The translations under genes and the position numbers were made by a program. Below, in pieces: positions 11,251-22,427 of a DNA stretch of 64,000 bases (within the stretch, counting starts at the first letter, position 1; each line of letters starts with the position of its first letter). The stretch is taken from assembly GCA_024036415.1 (NCBI GenBank), contig JAMWET010005459.1, positions 86,001 to 150,000 of the forward strand, in the 5' to 3' direction. The stretch comes from Prochilodus magdalenae (taxonomy: Eukaryota > Chordata > Actinopteri > Characiformes > Prochilodontidae). The notes beneath the pieces are model-generated. The model saw only the letters and a list, made by a program, of their open reading frames with translations. It was not told where the DNA came from and did not search any database.

Positions 11251-11639
11251 GTCAGCATGTATTGGTGTACCTGATCTGGAAGTCAGTTAAGAGTGCGTGG
11301 GCCCAGAGAATGCCACAAAAACGTGACTTCCTAGGCGCTGCCCACCGTTGAAGGTAGGGGGTGGTCATAATAATGTGACTCGACTGGGTAAATGTGTTGC
11401 TTAACATCCATGCCAACATAAATGATGCAAGGCACTATGCCAGCAGTGATGGTTACATAGTGTAAGTGAAGGTCTGGGCTCTGAAGGGGCAAGGCCATTT
11501 TTGGTGGTCTACCAGACCTTGCATGGTGGTTAGGAATCTCCTGGAAAATGAATGGCTGTAAATGATGTACATGAAGGGTAGTCTCTGAAGTGTTTCTAAT
11601 AAAGTGGACACTGAGATGCATATCTGCATTCTGTATCGC

Positions 11640-12146
11640 TGTTAGTAATAGCCATCCATGTCATCAGGTGTTTGGCGAAGGGATTGGTTTGGTAACGGCG
11701 CATTTGCATGTACTGGAATTCTAACAGGCCTAATCTGCCGTTAAATATCTGCTGTGAAATAACAGCGCCGCCGAGCTCCTGGACTTCATTCCAGCAGCAG
11801 CCATCAAAAAAAGTAGGCGGCTAATCCAGGGGCGGCGATATAATGGCTCCGCATCCAGCAGGTTATTTTAGTGGCATGACGGGCGTAATTATACACCCAT
11901 ATGGCATTTTCTTATCCTTATTTTGATGAGGGTGTGGAGGTCACTGCTGCAAGCGTGAAGTTAGCTGCGTTGTCAAGGATACAGCATGGCGAATGTGAAC
12001 CTGTTGCTCTCACTTCTCTTTCTTATTTGAGTCTCGTTTGTTCTGTGTGGATGGACGAGGGAGGTGTGTGTGAGAGAGAGAATGGATTGCGTGGGTGGGA
12101 TAAGACCGAATTTGCAGATCACAGATGTGGCACCGTGCAGATGTAC
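11640..12146. other. Unique, GC-balanced stretch; candidate regulatory sequence
   Basis: 11640-11900 has no recognisable repeat ('ggtaacggcgcatttgcatg' includes an octamer-like ATTTGCAT; also 'ccaggggcggcgatataatg'). No coding frame. It is only a candidate conserved non-coding element; cross-species alignment would decide. Confidence 0.3.
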
Positions 12147-12172
12147 AGTGTGTGTGTGTGTGTGTGTGTGTG
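12147..12172. repeat. (GT)n microsatellite
   Basis: Pure TG dinucleotide run. Confidence 0.9.
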
Positions 12173-12279
12173 CAGGTACAGCCTGGCTGGAGCTAACAGC
12201 GCTCTGACTGAGGGAGTCTGCTGTAAGTGTTGCAGTGCAGTTACACTGCTGATGAGGAATCAGAGGTAGACTGACACCC

Positions 12280-12411
12280 CGCCCTTCTTTCTCTTCCTCT
12301 CTGTGTTTTTCTCTCTTTCGCTTTTTGGTTCTCTTTTCTATTTATTTTTATCTCACTCACCTGCTTCTTTCATTCTTTCTCCTTCTCTCATACTGTCTCT
12401 CTCTCTGTCTC

Positions 12412-12496
<85 letters not shown>

Positions 12497-12574
12497 CTCT
12501 CTCCTCTCTTATCTTCTCTATCTCTCTGTCTCTCTCTCCTCTCTCTCTCTCTGTCTTCTTTCTCTCTGTCTGTC

Positions 12575-12605
<31 letters not shown>

Positions 12606-12657
12606 TCAGTTCCTCAGTCTCCATCTCTCTCTCTCTCTCTGTCTCTCCCTCTCTCTG

Positions 12658-12735
<78 letters not shown>

Positions 12736-12780
12736 ATGTCACAGTTTGTATTCTCTTCTCTCTCACTGTCAGCTTTTTCT

Positions 12781-12832
<52 letters not shown>

Positions 12833-12997
12833 TCATTTTCTCTCTCTTTTCCTTTTTCTTGCTTTTTTCCCCCTGTTCTTTTCTCTCTTTTTCACTCTTC
12901 CTCTCTCCATCATGCACTTCTTTTGTCACACTCTCATTCCATCTCTGAATCCTTGGGTAGGGGTGTTAATCTGTGTATGTCTTGTACCTAGTTCTAA

Positions 12998-13034
<37 letters not shown>

Positions 13035-13107
13035 GTGCTGTTTTTCTTACAGTTTTTTCTCTTTCTTTTTTTCTTTCTTCCTTTCTGTCTTTCTTTTTCT
13101 CTTTCTT

Positions 13108-13143
<36 letters not shown>

Positions 13144-13165
13144 CTCCCTCTGTGTCTCTGTTTGT
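12280..13165. repeat. Polypyrimidine tract with (CT)n and (CTTT)n blocks
   Basis: About 0.9 kb of almost uninterrupted pyrimidine on the plus strand. Long (CT)n runs occupy about 12395-12735, a (TTTC)n run lies at 12777-12834, and further (CT)n runs at 13000-13033 and 13110-13141. A long open frame spans it only because the repeat lacks stop codons; it is not a gene. Confidence 0.95.
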
Positions 13166-13318
13166 GCCAGTGTCTCTCGTGCAGACCTGGGCAGGACACG
13201 AGCAGCCAGTGATTGAGCATTCTGACCCGCTCTAGTAGTGGATATCTTCAGCCAAGCTCGAGGCAGACTGCATAGCTGGCCCGTTGCCAACATCCACCTG
13301 GTGGGCTCACAAATTAGA

Positions 13319-13358
13319 ATGTGTGTGTGTAGGTGCGTGTGTGTGTGTGTGTGTGTGT
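13319..13358. repeat. (GT)n microsatellite
   Basis: GT repeat with one short interruption. Confidence 0.9.
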
Positions 13359-13547
13359 CAGGTGAACAGGAAGCTGCTCCCTGCAATGAAACAAAGCTGC
13401 AGCATGTGCACTGGCCATGTATGAATCAGCCCAAACACTGACAGGGTGAAGTAAACATGTTAATCCACACACTGAATCACAGAGATTTCCCCTTTTCCAC
13501 TGAAGAAGGACTAGAGGATGACCAACACTGCACTGCACAGCATCAGA

Positions 13548-13765
13548 TGAGCTATCGTCTCTGACTGTCCATCTACAAGGTGGAGCAGCAAGGTAGGAGT
13601 GTCTAATAGAGTGGACAGTGAGTGGACACAGTGTCTAAACACTCCAGCAGCACTGCTGTGTCTGATCCACTTACACCAGCACCACACACACTAACACACC
13701 AGCACCACATCAGTGTCACTGCAGTGCTGAGAATGATCCACCACCCACATCATACCTGCTCTGTG
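13548..13765 (+). repeat. Dispersed repeat C (common fish MITE-like repeat)
   Basis: Contains in order 'gatgagctatcgtctctgac', 'tctaatagagtggacagtga', 'gcactgctgtgtctgatcca' and 'tgcagtgctgagaatgatcc'. I recognise this as a widespread teleost non-autonomous repeat. Its distal half is missing and it runs straight into family A copy A2. There is no coding content. Confidence 0.7.
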
Positions 13766-13769
13766 GTAT

Positions 13770-14262
13770 GCTCAGCCGCTCATGTGACATAAGCAAGGAT
13801 GGGTCTTATCACTGTACCTGGCTGACCCAACAGCCAGTAGGGCGGACTTTCAGTTAGCAGTGATTCCCTCTTCGAGTCATCCTGCTAGTGCTAGCACCAT
13901 TGGCAAACGACTGCACGAATGCACACAGACCGTTACTATGACTGCCCTTAACACCACATCAACAAAGACTGCAAGGGTGTTGTGCCAGACTGTCATGGAG
14001 TGACTCTGAATGGCAGTGGATGATCTTCAGAGATGAGTCCCGCTTTTGTCACGGATGGAGACGAACAAACAAATCAGTGTGCGGAGACACCACGATCAGC
14101 ACTACGGTTTATGGTCACTCGTCACATGTCCCAAAGGGCTGGTGTCACTCCACCTCCATGTTCAAGCATGGGATGGATGATCCCAGGACACCATTATGAA
14201 CCTCTACAACTCCATCCTGAGACATCTGGCATGTAGAATTAGCAAAGATGGCAGCCCAACGC
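13770..14262 (+). mobile_element. Tc1-like MITE family A, copy A2
   Basis: Sense-strand copy lacking the 5' terminus. It keeps the region that would encode the first catalytic motif ('tcttcagagatgagtcccgc', FRDESR, cf. FSDESR in relatives) and then jumps to the C-terminal end ('ggacaccattatgaacctct', DTI.NLYNSM). In related intact Tc1 transposases about 90 residues with the second D and the E lie between these motifs, so this is the family's characteristic internal deletion. Frameshifts are present. Confidence 0.75.
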
Positions 14263-14986
14263 CATACTGAGAGACACTACCGTGTGACAGTGAGTGTATA
14301 AAAATGGAGAGTTGGCAAAATGCTAATTGGTTTACATAAGCTGCTAGTACTTATTCGGCTGACTGGCTGCATGGGGTCAGTGTGGAATGCTGTGTAAATC
14401 TGATTTTGTGCAAAACAGCAGTTTTACCCAACTCGGATCAAAACTGAGCTGCAGTTTCACAGTTCCTAACATTTGACTTCTTCTCCGTCCCAGGGGCGCC
14501 CGTTTTGCTCCACGCTGACCCGACTGGACTTCAATATGCTCCTCATATCTTGAGACCTTCAGCCCCACTGTCAGTTTACTGTGACTGTCAAACATGTCAG
14601 AAAGTGGACTGCACCATCTGACTCCAGCAAATGAATCACTTTCTACAGGCTTCACTTGCACCTCCGGTTCGAGCCTTATCCCCACAGACCCAATTATACT
14701 CTACTTGGTGTTTACACTTGTACTTAAAGTGTTCTGCTTTTGTCTGTTTCCCACGCAGAGCTTTTTTTTCATGAGAAGGACAAAGCACTCCAAAGCCCAC
14801 TCCAAAGCCCTGCTGTGAGACAATGGAGGGGAGATTATGGCTTCTAATATCACTCAAAGCTCTACCGGCTTGCATTCAGTAGAATTCGGTTTTTATACGT
14901 AGTGCATTGGGATTTGACTTTGGCTTTCAAAAGCCTTAATTTTCCCAGCATCCAATTAAATATCGAAGTTCCAGTGTTGGGAAAAT
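14263..14986. other. Non-coding stretch, nothing recognised
   Basis: A 102-codon minus-strand open frame lies at 14377-14685 but shows no family resemblance, splice structure or motif I can name. Confidence 0.5.
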
Positions 14987-15189
14987 TTGTATTTATGGCA
15001 TTTAGCTGATGCTCGTATCCAGGTTAATCATATTACAGGTAGGCCAGGGTAGTGTTAGGAGTCTTGCCCAAGGACTCATATTGGTGTAGCACAGCATGGT
15101 CACAAAGACCGGGATTTGAACCCAGTCTCTTACATGTGGTGGTGGCTCTCTGGCTGGTAGTGATGTTATTCTCTGAGCTACACCAACTG
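14987..15189 (-). mobile_element. tRNA-derived SINE with L2-type tail, copy S1
   Basis: On the minus strand it starts with a tRNA-like head (A box TAGCTCAGAGA, B box GGTTCAAATCC), continues through a middle with 'gagtccttgggcaagactcc', and ends with an L2-type tail related to 'gataagagcgtcagctaaat'. The tail is decayed. Confidence 0.85.
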
Positions 15190-15434
15190 AAAGTCATAGG
15201 CGGTACACCAAAACGAAAGTAATAGGCATGAATTATTTGTAAAATGTATTACTTTAAATGTACTGACTAAATTAATTCAGTACTACAGAGTACTACTAAT
15301 TCAGTACTAACAAATTGGCCTGTGTGAGATAATACGAATGCTAGTTCCAATGTCAATGTTTTAATTAGTGTGTTATTAGTCTTATTAGTTCAATTATGGT
15401 CAATAATAGCTTGGACCAGAAATCAGATGTCAAT

Positions 15435-15720
15435 GATTGACTGAAGGGAGTAATTGCGTTTGGATGTGTCCAAAGACCATAGTGTAAATGAAGTGGCTGA
15501 ACTTGCAGGTGTGTGGAAGCATACAGTCATGTGGATCTACAAGCAGTGGCTAAAATCCCGGCCTACAGGAGATTCTTCTCAGAAATGTGCCAGGGAAGAC
15601 ATCCACCGAATCTGGCCCAACTGCACAATTCTTTGATGCAGGAGTGGCTAAACATTGATGTGGCCTCCATCCAGAAACTCGGTCCCAGCCCATTCCAAAT
15701 CCAATCCCATCTGTTATTGG
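15435..15720 (+). mobile_element. Tc1-like MITE family B, copy B2
   Basis: The best preserved coding trace of family B. 15454-15636 reads DHSVNEVAELAGVWKHTVMW and continues IYKQWL, which resembles the first helix-turn-helix of a Tc1 transposase (…V.EVAE..G.S..TV..VYK.W). After this the frame goes to short non-transposase sequence and then 'ggcctccatccagaaactcg'. No DDE region is present. It is therefore a deletion derivative retaining only a DNA-binding remnant. Weak similarity leaves room for another DNA transposon family. Confidence 0.6.
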
Positions 15721-16429
15721 TGCTCGTGACAGGGGACCTCTTTTTTTGTCTAATGGGTTTAATATTGCAGTATATTATGAGTTATAGTAGGAGCAGCTGA
15801 CCAGCAGAATCCCTACTGAGCTATGGTACCTAACTGGACACCATCAATATCACAATAGACGATAATTTTTATGTCACTTTTTTGCTTCAGATCTTCAAAC
15901 TAAATATAATATAAATAAAAATCCAGTTTTTAAATGAACAGTTCAATAAAATCTAAGTACCCCCTTAGTTACTCAATCAGCCTGTAATTCAATTGTGATT
16001 AATAACTGGGATTAATTCAACTTGACTCACCCAGGCTTGATTACCGTCAGCCCTGTGGAACCCCAATGTAAACAGAACCACCAGGATGGCGAAGTAAACT
16101 GATAAGCTTTCGGGACACTACATCGCAATCCAAGAGATCCCGTTCCTGAATCCCATTGAGATTAAAAATGAAGTTACTCCTCCTCCTCATACTTCTCCAC
16201 AGGGATATGAACCACTTATGGAAAGTGTTCAGTTGTTGCTGCTTGAGTTCAGGGTACAGTTGGTTTTTCACCTGGACAGCGTAGGTATAGATTATTTGGT
16301 ATGATCTGAAAACCATTTAGTATGGCATACCTTCATAAATAGAGGAAAGCAGGGGGAGTAAATACTTTTTCACAGTAATAATAATGTACAGGACATTAAG
16401 CCACTAGCATAGACAGTCTCTACATTTCA
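15721..16429. other. Mostly unrecognised; possible DNA-transposon terminus near 16345-16378
   Basis: AT-rich sequence without genes. 'gggggagtaaatactttttc' at about 16350-16370 resembles the end of fish Tc1-type elements ('...aaatactttttcaca'). I could not find the other end. Confidence 0.35.
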
Positions 16430-16925
16430 GAATCTATATCCTCTCTACAGTTGTTGCCGATGGGATGAAATGAATGCATTAGCTGACATTCATTTGAATA
16501 GCACACCCAGGATTTACACCCCGCAGTGGAATATGCTTTTGATATGCTATTGAATTTCGGATCAATTAGCCATTAGCACGTGTAATACGTTGTGGATGTG
16601 CTCGTTTTTATTCCAAATATTTTCATGAAGGATTAAACGTGAACGAAGCCATATGTGAAGCCGGCCACGCGCTAACGCACACACACACACACCGGTTCCT
16701 GATGAGTGCTCTCAGATCCCAGTAGGTGGCATTCATCTAAATGAGCTCTGAATTTCAGCCCCACAGCCTCGCTCTCTGTTTGATATGCCGAGAGCCTTCT
16801 TCTGCTTCGATTTATGCACCCCCCCGCCCCCCGACGTGCGCCCACGAGCCTCGTTCTTGCCCCTAGCCTGTGCTCATTCACTCGCTTGTGCCATTATCAT
16901 ATTCATTACCTGTCTGATTGGGGTA
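16430..16925. other. Unique stretch, candidate conserved non-coding DNA
   Basis: No repeat family recognised apart from a short (CA)n at 16678-16692. A 69-codon minus-strand frame at 16672-16881 is GC-driven and starts inside otherwise unremarkable sequence. Confidence 0.3.
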
Positions 16926-17269
16926 CATGCATGCTGAGTTGACATATGTGCCCACTAGCCAGTTGCCTGGTCTCTGGAGGTAAAGGTTGCAATTGCCTAC
17001 TGTAGGCAAATATTTTTCAGAGAATGGCAAAATGGGTTCGGGGAAGTCACCCGTATATATAGAACCGCAGCTAAAAAGATGAGTTCAGTCATGAAGGATT
17101 GGCAACGGTGATGGCTGGGCTTCAGTAAAGGTTGCTATGAAATGACTTGCTAAGTTGTAATGTACATGCTTCTTAGAGCCACATTACAGCACCACATCCA
17201 CCACGGACTTCACTCCTTCGTGTGTATGTGTCGCTCGTCAGACCTTTTCTCAGCCGGTCTGATTTATAA

Positions 17270-18690
17270 CCTCTTAACCATGTTGTAAAGTCTCTTGAAT
17301 CTCCAAAATGGTCTCATAATTCTAAACCAAAGACCTGCTAACCAAACCTGAACACAGCTTTATTCTTTCTTTATTCTCCAAACTAATGAACACCATCTGT
17401 TCTGCTAATCAGATCTAAACATAGCTCCAATTTACTCCATTGGTTCAATACCAACCATCCTGCTAATCAGACACAGCTTTACCAATTTCCAAAATAACCA
17501 TGCAGTTTTATTCCAACTGCCTTGCTAATCAGATGTAAATCTAGAGTTTTTGATCTCCAAAAAGAATCCCATCATTTCATACCAACTGAACCTCAACCCA
17601 TATTGACTGATCTCCTAAATAATCCCAGACTTCTAGAACAAGTGTCCTACTAACCAGACCTATACACAGCCTTTTGATATCCAAGATAATCCCAGAGTTC
17701 TAGATTAACCGTCCTGGTAACCTGACCTGAGCACACCTGTATTCATCTTCAAATGAATCCCATTGCTCGAGATTAACTGTCTTGCTAACCAGACTTACAT
17801 ATAGTCTTTCTGATCTCCAGATAATACCGAAATTCTAGACTCATTGCCTAAGCACATTTTTATTAATCTTCAAAATAATCCTATAGTTCTAGATTAACTG
17901 TTCTGATAGCCAGACCTAAGCACATGTTTACTGATCTTCAAAATAATCCCATAACTCTAGATCAACTGTTTTATTAACAGGACCTAACGAGATCTTTATT
18001 CATCACCAAAACAATACCAGAGTTTGAGACTAACCAGATCTAAGCACATCTTTATTCATCTCCAAAATAATCTTATTCTTCAAGACCAGCCACTTTGCTA
18101 GCTTTAGTATATCTTTATTAATCCCAAATAAATAATCCCATAGTTCTAGATCAACTGCTAAACAGACCTAAACACATGTTTACTGATCTCCAAAAAAAAC
18201 CTATAATCCGAAATTAACTGTTCTACTAACTAGACCTAAATGCGTGTTTACCAATCTCCAACATAATCCCATAGTTCTAGATCAGTAGTTCTACTAACCA
18301 GACCTAAATACGTGTTTACCAATCTCCAACATAATCCCATAGTTCTAGATCAGCAGTTCTGATAACCAGACCTAAACACATGTTTATCAATCTCCAACAT
18401 AATCCCATAGTTCTAGATCAGTAGTTCTACTAACCAGACCTAAATACGTGTTTACCAATCTCCAACATAATCCCATAGTTCTAGATCAGCTATTCTACTA
18501 ACCAGACCTAAACATGTGTTTACCAATCACCTACATAATCCCATAGTTCTGTTATAGCTGTTCTACTAACCAGATCTAAACACATCTTTACTGATCTCTG
18601 AAATAATCCCAACTGTAGATCAACTGTCCTGCTAAGCACATATTCACTGGTCATCAAAATAATCTCATAATTCTAGATTACCTGTACCCA
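17270..18690. repeat. 68-bp minisatellite array, about 20 units
   Basis: Tandem units built on 'taaccagacctaaacacatg', 'tttactgatctccaaaataa' and 'tcccatagttctagatcaac'. The motif 'accagacc' recurs at 18297, 18365 and 18433, giving an exact period of 68. Units at about 18230-18530 are most alike; those before about 17700 and at the right end are much more diverged, a pattern usual for arrays homogenised in the middle. Non-coding: 68 is not a multiple of 3 and no frame stays open. Confidence 0.95.
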
Positions 18691-20212
18691 AAACATCACT
18701 CTGTTTGATCAAATGAATTAGCAAATTCATATTTTTAGTGTAGACGTACAAAACCAGCTAAATTTGCATTCCATGTTAAAGCACCCAACTGTTACTAGCA
18801 TAGCAGTACTGTACATATCTATCCCTCCACCACTCCCACCTGAAGTTCAGTCTCCTTCCAGATTACATATTTTGAGCACTAAGCAGGTACAGATATAGCA
18901 ACATTGTATAAGACCACATCATAAGATCTAAAGACGCAAAGAAAAGAGAAACTGAAGATAATTAAAACAGGAATTAATCAGTTTGGGTTTCAGTCTTGGC
19001 CTCTTGAAGGGATTTTGTGTAGCCCCCCCTTCCCTGTATTCCTTCAGGAACACTGCTAAACACCCTGACTTCCTCATTCAGGGAGAAAATCCATCAAGTT
19101 TTCTATTTTTACCACAGTGATAAATGAAACCTGTGCTGGACTCAAAGGTCAAAGCCTAGAGAAAGGTGGAACCTGAGTCCTGGACTCGGAGGTAGTAAAT
19201 TGAGGCCCTTATAATGTGAAACAGAGGTAATCACTGCCGTCCTACTGCTCCCCCCTCATCTTCCTCGAATTAAGCCTGAAATATTTGCTCATTGGCATGA
19301 CATATATTAACTGCTATATTGAAGCTGACATGTCGGAGGTGACATTTGTAGATTGTGACCAGAGGCAAATGACTTTCATTACCGCTCAAGCTCACATCTC
19401 GTCCATGCTATTTAGCTGCATAATGGGTCTGAAGCAACCAATTACATGGACCTCCCCACTATGCCAACATAGGCCTGCATCAGTGCTCTTAACAAATAAG
19501 GGCTCCTGAATGGTTCTTGACTTAGACATAAGGGAAAAACCATTGATCAGGCGGTTTGAAGAGTAGTCTGGGTGGGCTGTAGACTCTCCGCCATCAGACT
19601 GTACATGTGCACCCTTGCTCAGTATATTTAATAGTTATGGCCAAAAGCCATAAGGGGCACTCCGAACTTGCAAAACCAAGTTTCTGTAAACAACAGGGAT
19701 CTGTGCCTAGCTCTGTGCATCCACCACTCTCATGTTTACCGCTGTCGGATAGGGGGTCGCATCATAGCCTAGTACTCTGGAGACTGGGGTTCAGATCCCT
19801 GCTTGGGCAGTAAACCCGAGGTTTGCTGTCCTCTGAAACTTATTTAAACTGCGTCTCCTGAAACTGCAATATGCTGTAAGCTTGATTCACATGCATGCCC
19901 TTAAGCCCTGCCCCCCTCAAAATGTCTGGGTATGGGCCTGTTCTGAATTAGTATTCTGAATTAAAGTTCTTCAGGCTCACGCATCTCATTATCAAAATTG
20001 TTTTCTGTAGAGCCACCCACAGAACTCTCTTTAGCGTTCTCAAACCAACAGTACAGCACCTCCAGATGCTCCACATTCCTGCTTTATCTCCTTTTGTTGC
20101 AAGTTATGTTGGGAAATTAACTGGACCATCCAGATAGTTGTCTATGGAATACAGTACATTGTTTTATAAAGGCTAAATTTTTAGGTTGAGGTGATGATAT
20201 AGAAGAACATGG
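18691..20212. other. Non-coding stretch, nothing firm recognised
   Basis: No exon or known repeat apart from a possible degenerate tRNA-like piece near 19755-19805 (A-box-like TAGCCTAGTAC, B-box-like GGTTCAGATCC), which could be an old SINE head. Cytosine-rich, pseudo-open frames here have no protein-like features. Confidence 0.4.
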
Positions 20213-20612
20213 TCAGGCTTCTGGCTTCTCCTCATGCTGCCATTCTATTCACAAACTACACTTCCCATAATGCACTTCTTCATGATGTCAATGCCACATG
20301 TCAACTATCTCCCAATCACGTCACCACCTGTTCATGGTTTACCTGTCTGTATACATTCTCCTCTGTCTGTCAGTACTGGTAACCTATTGTTGGGTGTTCA
20401 GAGTCAACCCGGTTTACCATCTGGCCTTTGTGTATGATTTCTGCTTTGATGTTTAAGGTATCCTGTTTCTGGTTGAACTCGGCTGCTGGTTGGTTTGTTT
20501 ATTCTGGTCCTGTCTATTATTTGTCTCTCTGGTTTTGGCCTCTCTTCCTCTAATCTCTCATTGGTTAACAACTGCCTTTGTGCCTTCGTAAACACTTCCT
20601 GTAAATAAAGCC
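20213..20612 (+). mobile_element. LTR-like segment, related to the LTR at 20843
   Basis: Shares the order of motifs with 20843-21304: a 'tcaggcttctggcttctcct' start, 'cacatgtcaactatctccca' against 'cacatgtctaccatctccca', a pyrimidine-rich centre, and a terminal AATAAA (aaataaagcc). The boundaries are approximate and no target-site duplication is evident. Confidence 0.45.
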
Positions 20613-20842
20613 AGGCCACCATTGAGATCTAGGAGCATCTGGATACACACAGCCAGTCATCTGAAATAGTGGTTCTCACATCGGTCCTCAGAGACAATAG
20701 GATGGTCAGGAAAATAGGTCCAACATAACTTCGAACAAGTAGGGATGAAGCAAGAATGTTGATCGTCTGAATGTCCCTGAGGACAAATATCTTCTAGGTG
20801 ATTAGCTAGCTTAATCCATGTTAGTGAGCTACAGCATAGCCA

Positions 20843-21304
20843 TGTCACGCCTGCTGGCTCTCCTCTCATCCCCAATCTCCCAGACTCAGTTTCCCATAAC
20901 CTATCACTCGATTACATCACTGTCACATGTCTACCATCTCCCAATCCCGTTCCGTCTCTCAGGTCCAAGTCTCCAGAATATTTCACCTGTAGCTGATTAG
21001 CCTTTTGTACTGACCCTTGTGAGGTATTGCCTCTCTGTGCGTACTGAGCGTTTCTCCCTGGTGTTATTCTCGTTAGCTTACCTGGTTTGACTCTATTTTG
21101 ACTTTCGGGTTTACTCTTTTGTCTTTCCCCTTTGGATGCTGTTGCTGGTCTGACTGTTTTGCCTGGTTCTGACTGCTGCTCGTCTCCTTACTCTGATTCA
21201 GTCTTTGCCCTCTTGGTTATGTCTGCTTGTACTTGTTGTTGCTGTGTTGTGCTACGAGCCTGTTTAATAAACCTAGCTTTGCTTTTAGCTCAGTGCGCGT
21301 CACA
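20843..21304 (+). mobile_element. Gypsy-like solo LTR (462 bp)
   Basis: Starts TGTCACGCCTGC and ends GCGTCACA, so the ends are TG...CA. AATAAA lies at about 21265, roughly 40 bp before the 3' end, the usual layout of fish Ty3/gypsy-type LTRs. There is no internal coding region or partner LTR and I see no clear TSD, so it may be truncated or the flanks have decayed. Confidence 0.6.
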
Positions 21305-21892
21305 ATCTGTCTGTCCGTCCTCACAGCCAGTTGTTGGTAATACAGTATATTGAAATATTAAAGATGCATGCTAATGTTATTGTGGACACTTAACGTTATA
21401 CAAATACCATTATATTATGGCCATATAGACAAAGCAGCCCTGATCACATGAGCTAATCCCTCCTCTAAGTGGAGCTCCTGATCAATCAGAACAGGAGCAG
21501 GATAGCAAAAAGAGAACCACTTTAAAAAGGTGAATCCTCACATTCCAACCTCCATGGTGAAAGTAAATAATGGCCATTCTCATGAATAAATGTATGGTGC
21601 TGTAATGATCTTCATGTTTATGAAGGCACGAAAGGATCCCGAACTTGGCAGCTCAGCCTTGAGGCTAAGAGACGAATCCAATAATCTTAAATTAAGCTTT
21701 AAGGTGAAAGCTTTGTTTGTCCAGAAGTGTAGTACTCTATGTCCACTTGTGTGGAAAAAGCTCTACCACCATTAGTCTGATGGTAACACATAATGGGGAT
21801 GCTGATGTTCTACTAGCAGAAATTAGCTTTACTGTATGTGGGTGGTTTTCACAGTTCACATTAAGCCATGTTATACTGACTGACGTGGCATG
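21305..21892. other. Non-coding stretch, nothing recognised
   Basis: No gene, structured RNA or repeat recognised. Confidence 0.5.
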
Positions 21893-21894
21893 TA

Positions 21895-22427
21895 CAGGGG
21901 TTGGACAATGAAACTGAAACACCTGCCATTTTAGTGTGGGAGGTCTCATGGCTAAATTGGACCAGCCTGGTGGCCAATCTTCATTAATTGCACATTGCAC
22001 CAGTAAGAGCAGAGTGTGAAGGTTCAGTTAGCAGGTAAGAGCACAGTTCTGCTCAAAATACTGCAATGTACACAACATTATGGGTGACATACCAGAGTTC
22101 AAAAGAGGACAAACTGTTGGTGCTCGTCTTGCTGGCGCATCTGTGACCAAGACAGCAAGTCTTTGTGATGTATCAAGAGCCACGGTATCCAGGGTAATGT
22201 CAGCATACCACCAAGAAGGACGAACCACATCCAACAGGATTAACTGTGGACGCAAGAGGAAGCTGTCTGAAAGGGATGTTCGGGTGCTAACCCGGATTGT
22301 ATCCAAAAAATATAAAACCACGGCTGCCCAAATGACGCTGTATTGGCCGCAAAAGGAGGCCCTACACCATACTAATAAATGATTGTGGCCTAAAACTAGC
22401 TGTTTCAGTTTCATTGTCCAACCCCTG
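21895..22427 (+). mobile_element. Tc1-like MITE family D, copy D1 (533 bp)
   Basis: The TIRs are 'caggggttggacaatgaaac' at the left and its inverse ending 'tccaacccctg' at the right, flanked by TA on each side (21893-21894 and 22428-22429), the Tc1/mariner target. It contains the start of a transposase gene and then skips to the extreme 3' end, so the DDE region is gone. The deletion breakpoint differs from the one shared by D2-D4. The right-hand TA is shared with the neighbouring pogo-like element. Confidence 0.95.
22080..22382 (+). CDS. Truncated Tc1-like transposase, DNA-binding domain only
   Basis: An open frame of 100 codons from an ATG whose context matches the family's transposase start. 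Residues about 1-55 form the first helix-turn-helix of the paired-like domain (RGQTVGARLAGASVTKTASL, then SRATVSRVMSAY). A basic linker follows (GRKRKLSERD) and the start of the second helix-turn-helix (VLTRIVSKK). Near residue 85 the sequence jumps to bases from the 3' end of the gene, read in another frame (LYWPQKEALHHTNK), so there is no catalytic DDE domain. A protein from it could at most bind the element's ends. I have no evidence that it is expressed. Confidence 0.7.
   Translation: MGDIPEFKRGQTVGARLAGASVTKTASLCDVSRATVSRVMSAYHQEGRTTSNRINCGRKRKLSERDVRVLTRIVSKKYKTTAAQMTLYWPQKEALHHTNK

Larger units (their letters stand above)
10189..11640. repeat. Composite repeat cluster with 1-kb-spaced direct repeats
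   Basis: 10255-10460 and 11254-11432 are direct repeats beginning 'agcatgtattggtgtacctg' and ending near 'aacataaaagatgcaagg' / 'aacataaatgatgcaagg'. The left copy has about 27 extra bases. A second, shorter duplication pairs 10189-10235 with 10471-10518 ('tgggaattttccagttgtc'). Between them lie family B copy B1 and a decayed Tc1-like piece. The right side ends with 'gtttctaataaagtggacac' (about 11590-11612), a MITE-type terminus. It is probably a partly duplicated Tc1/MITE composite. Confidence 0.6.

Noticed and set aside
12303..13235. A 310-codon open frame
   Set aside because: It consists of Ser/Leu/Phe from CT and CTTT repeats; stop codons are simply absent from such repeats.
14377..14685. 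102-codon minus-strand frame
   Set aside because: No motif, no family resemblance and no splice context that would support an exon.
20213..21304. One LTR retrotransposon with two LTRs
   Set aside because: The two LTR-like segments are too diverged and only about 230 bp apart, with no primer-binding site or coding sequence between them.
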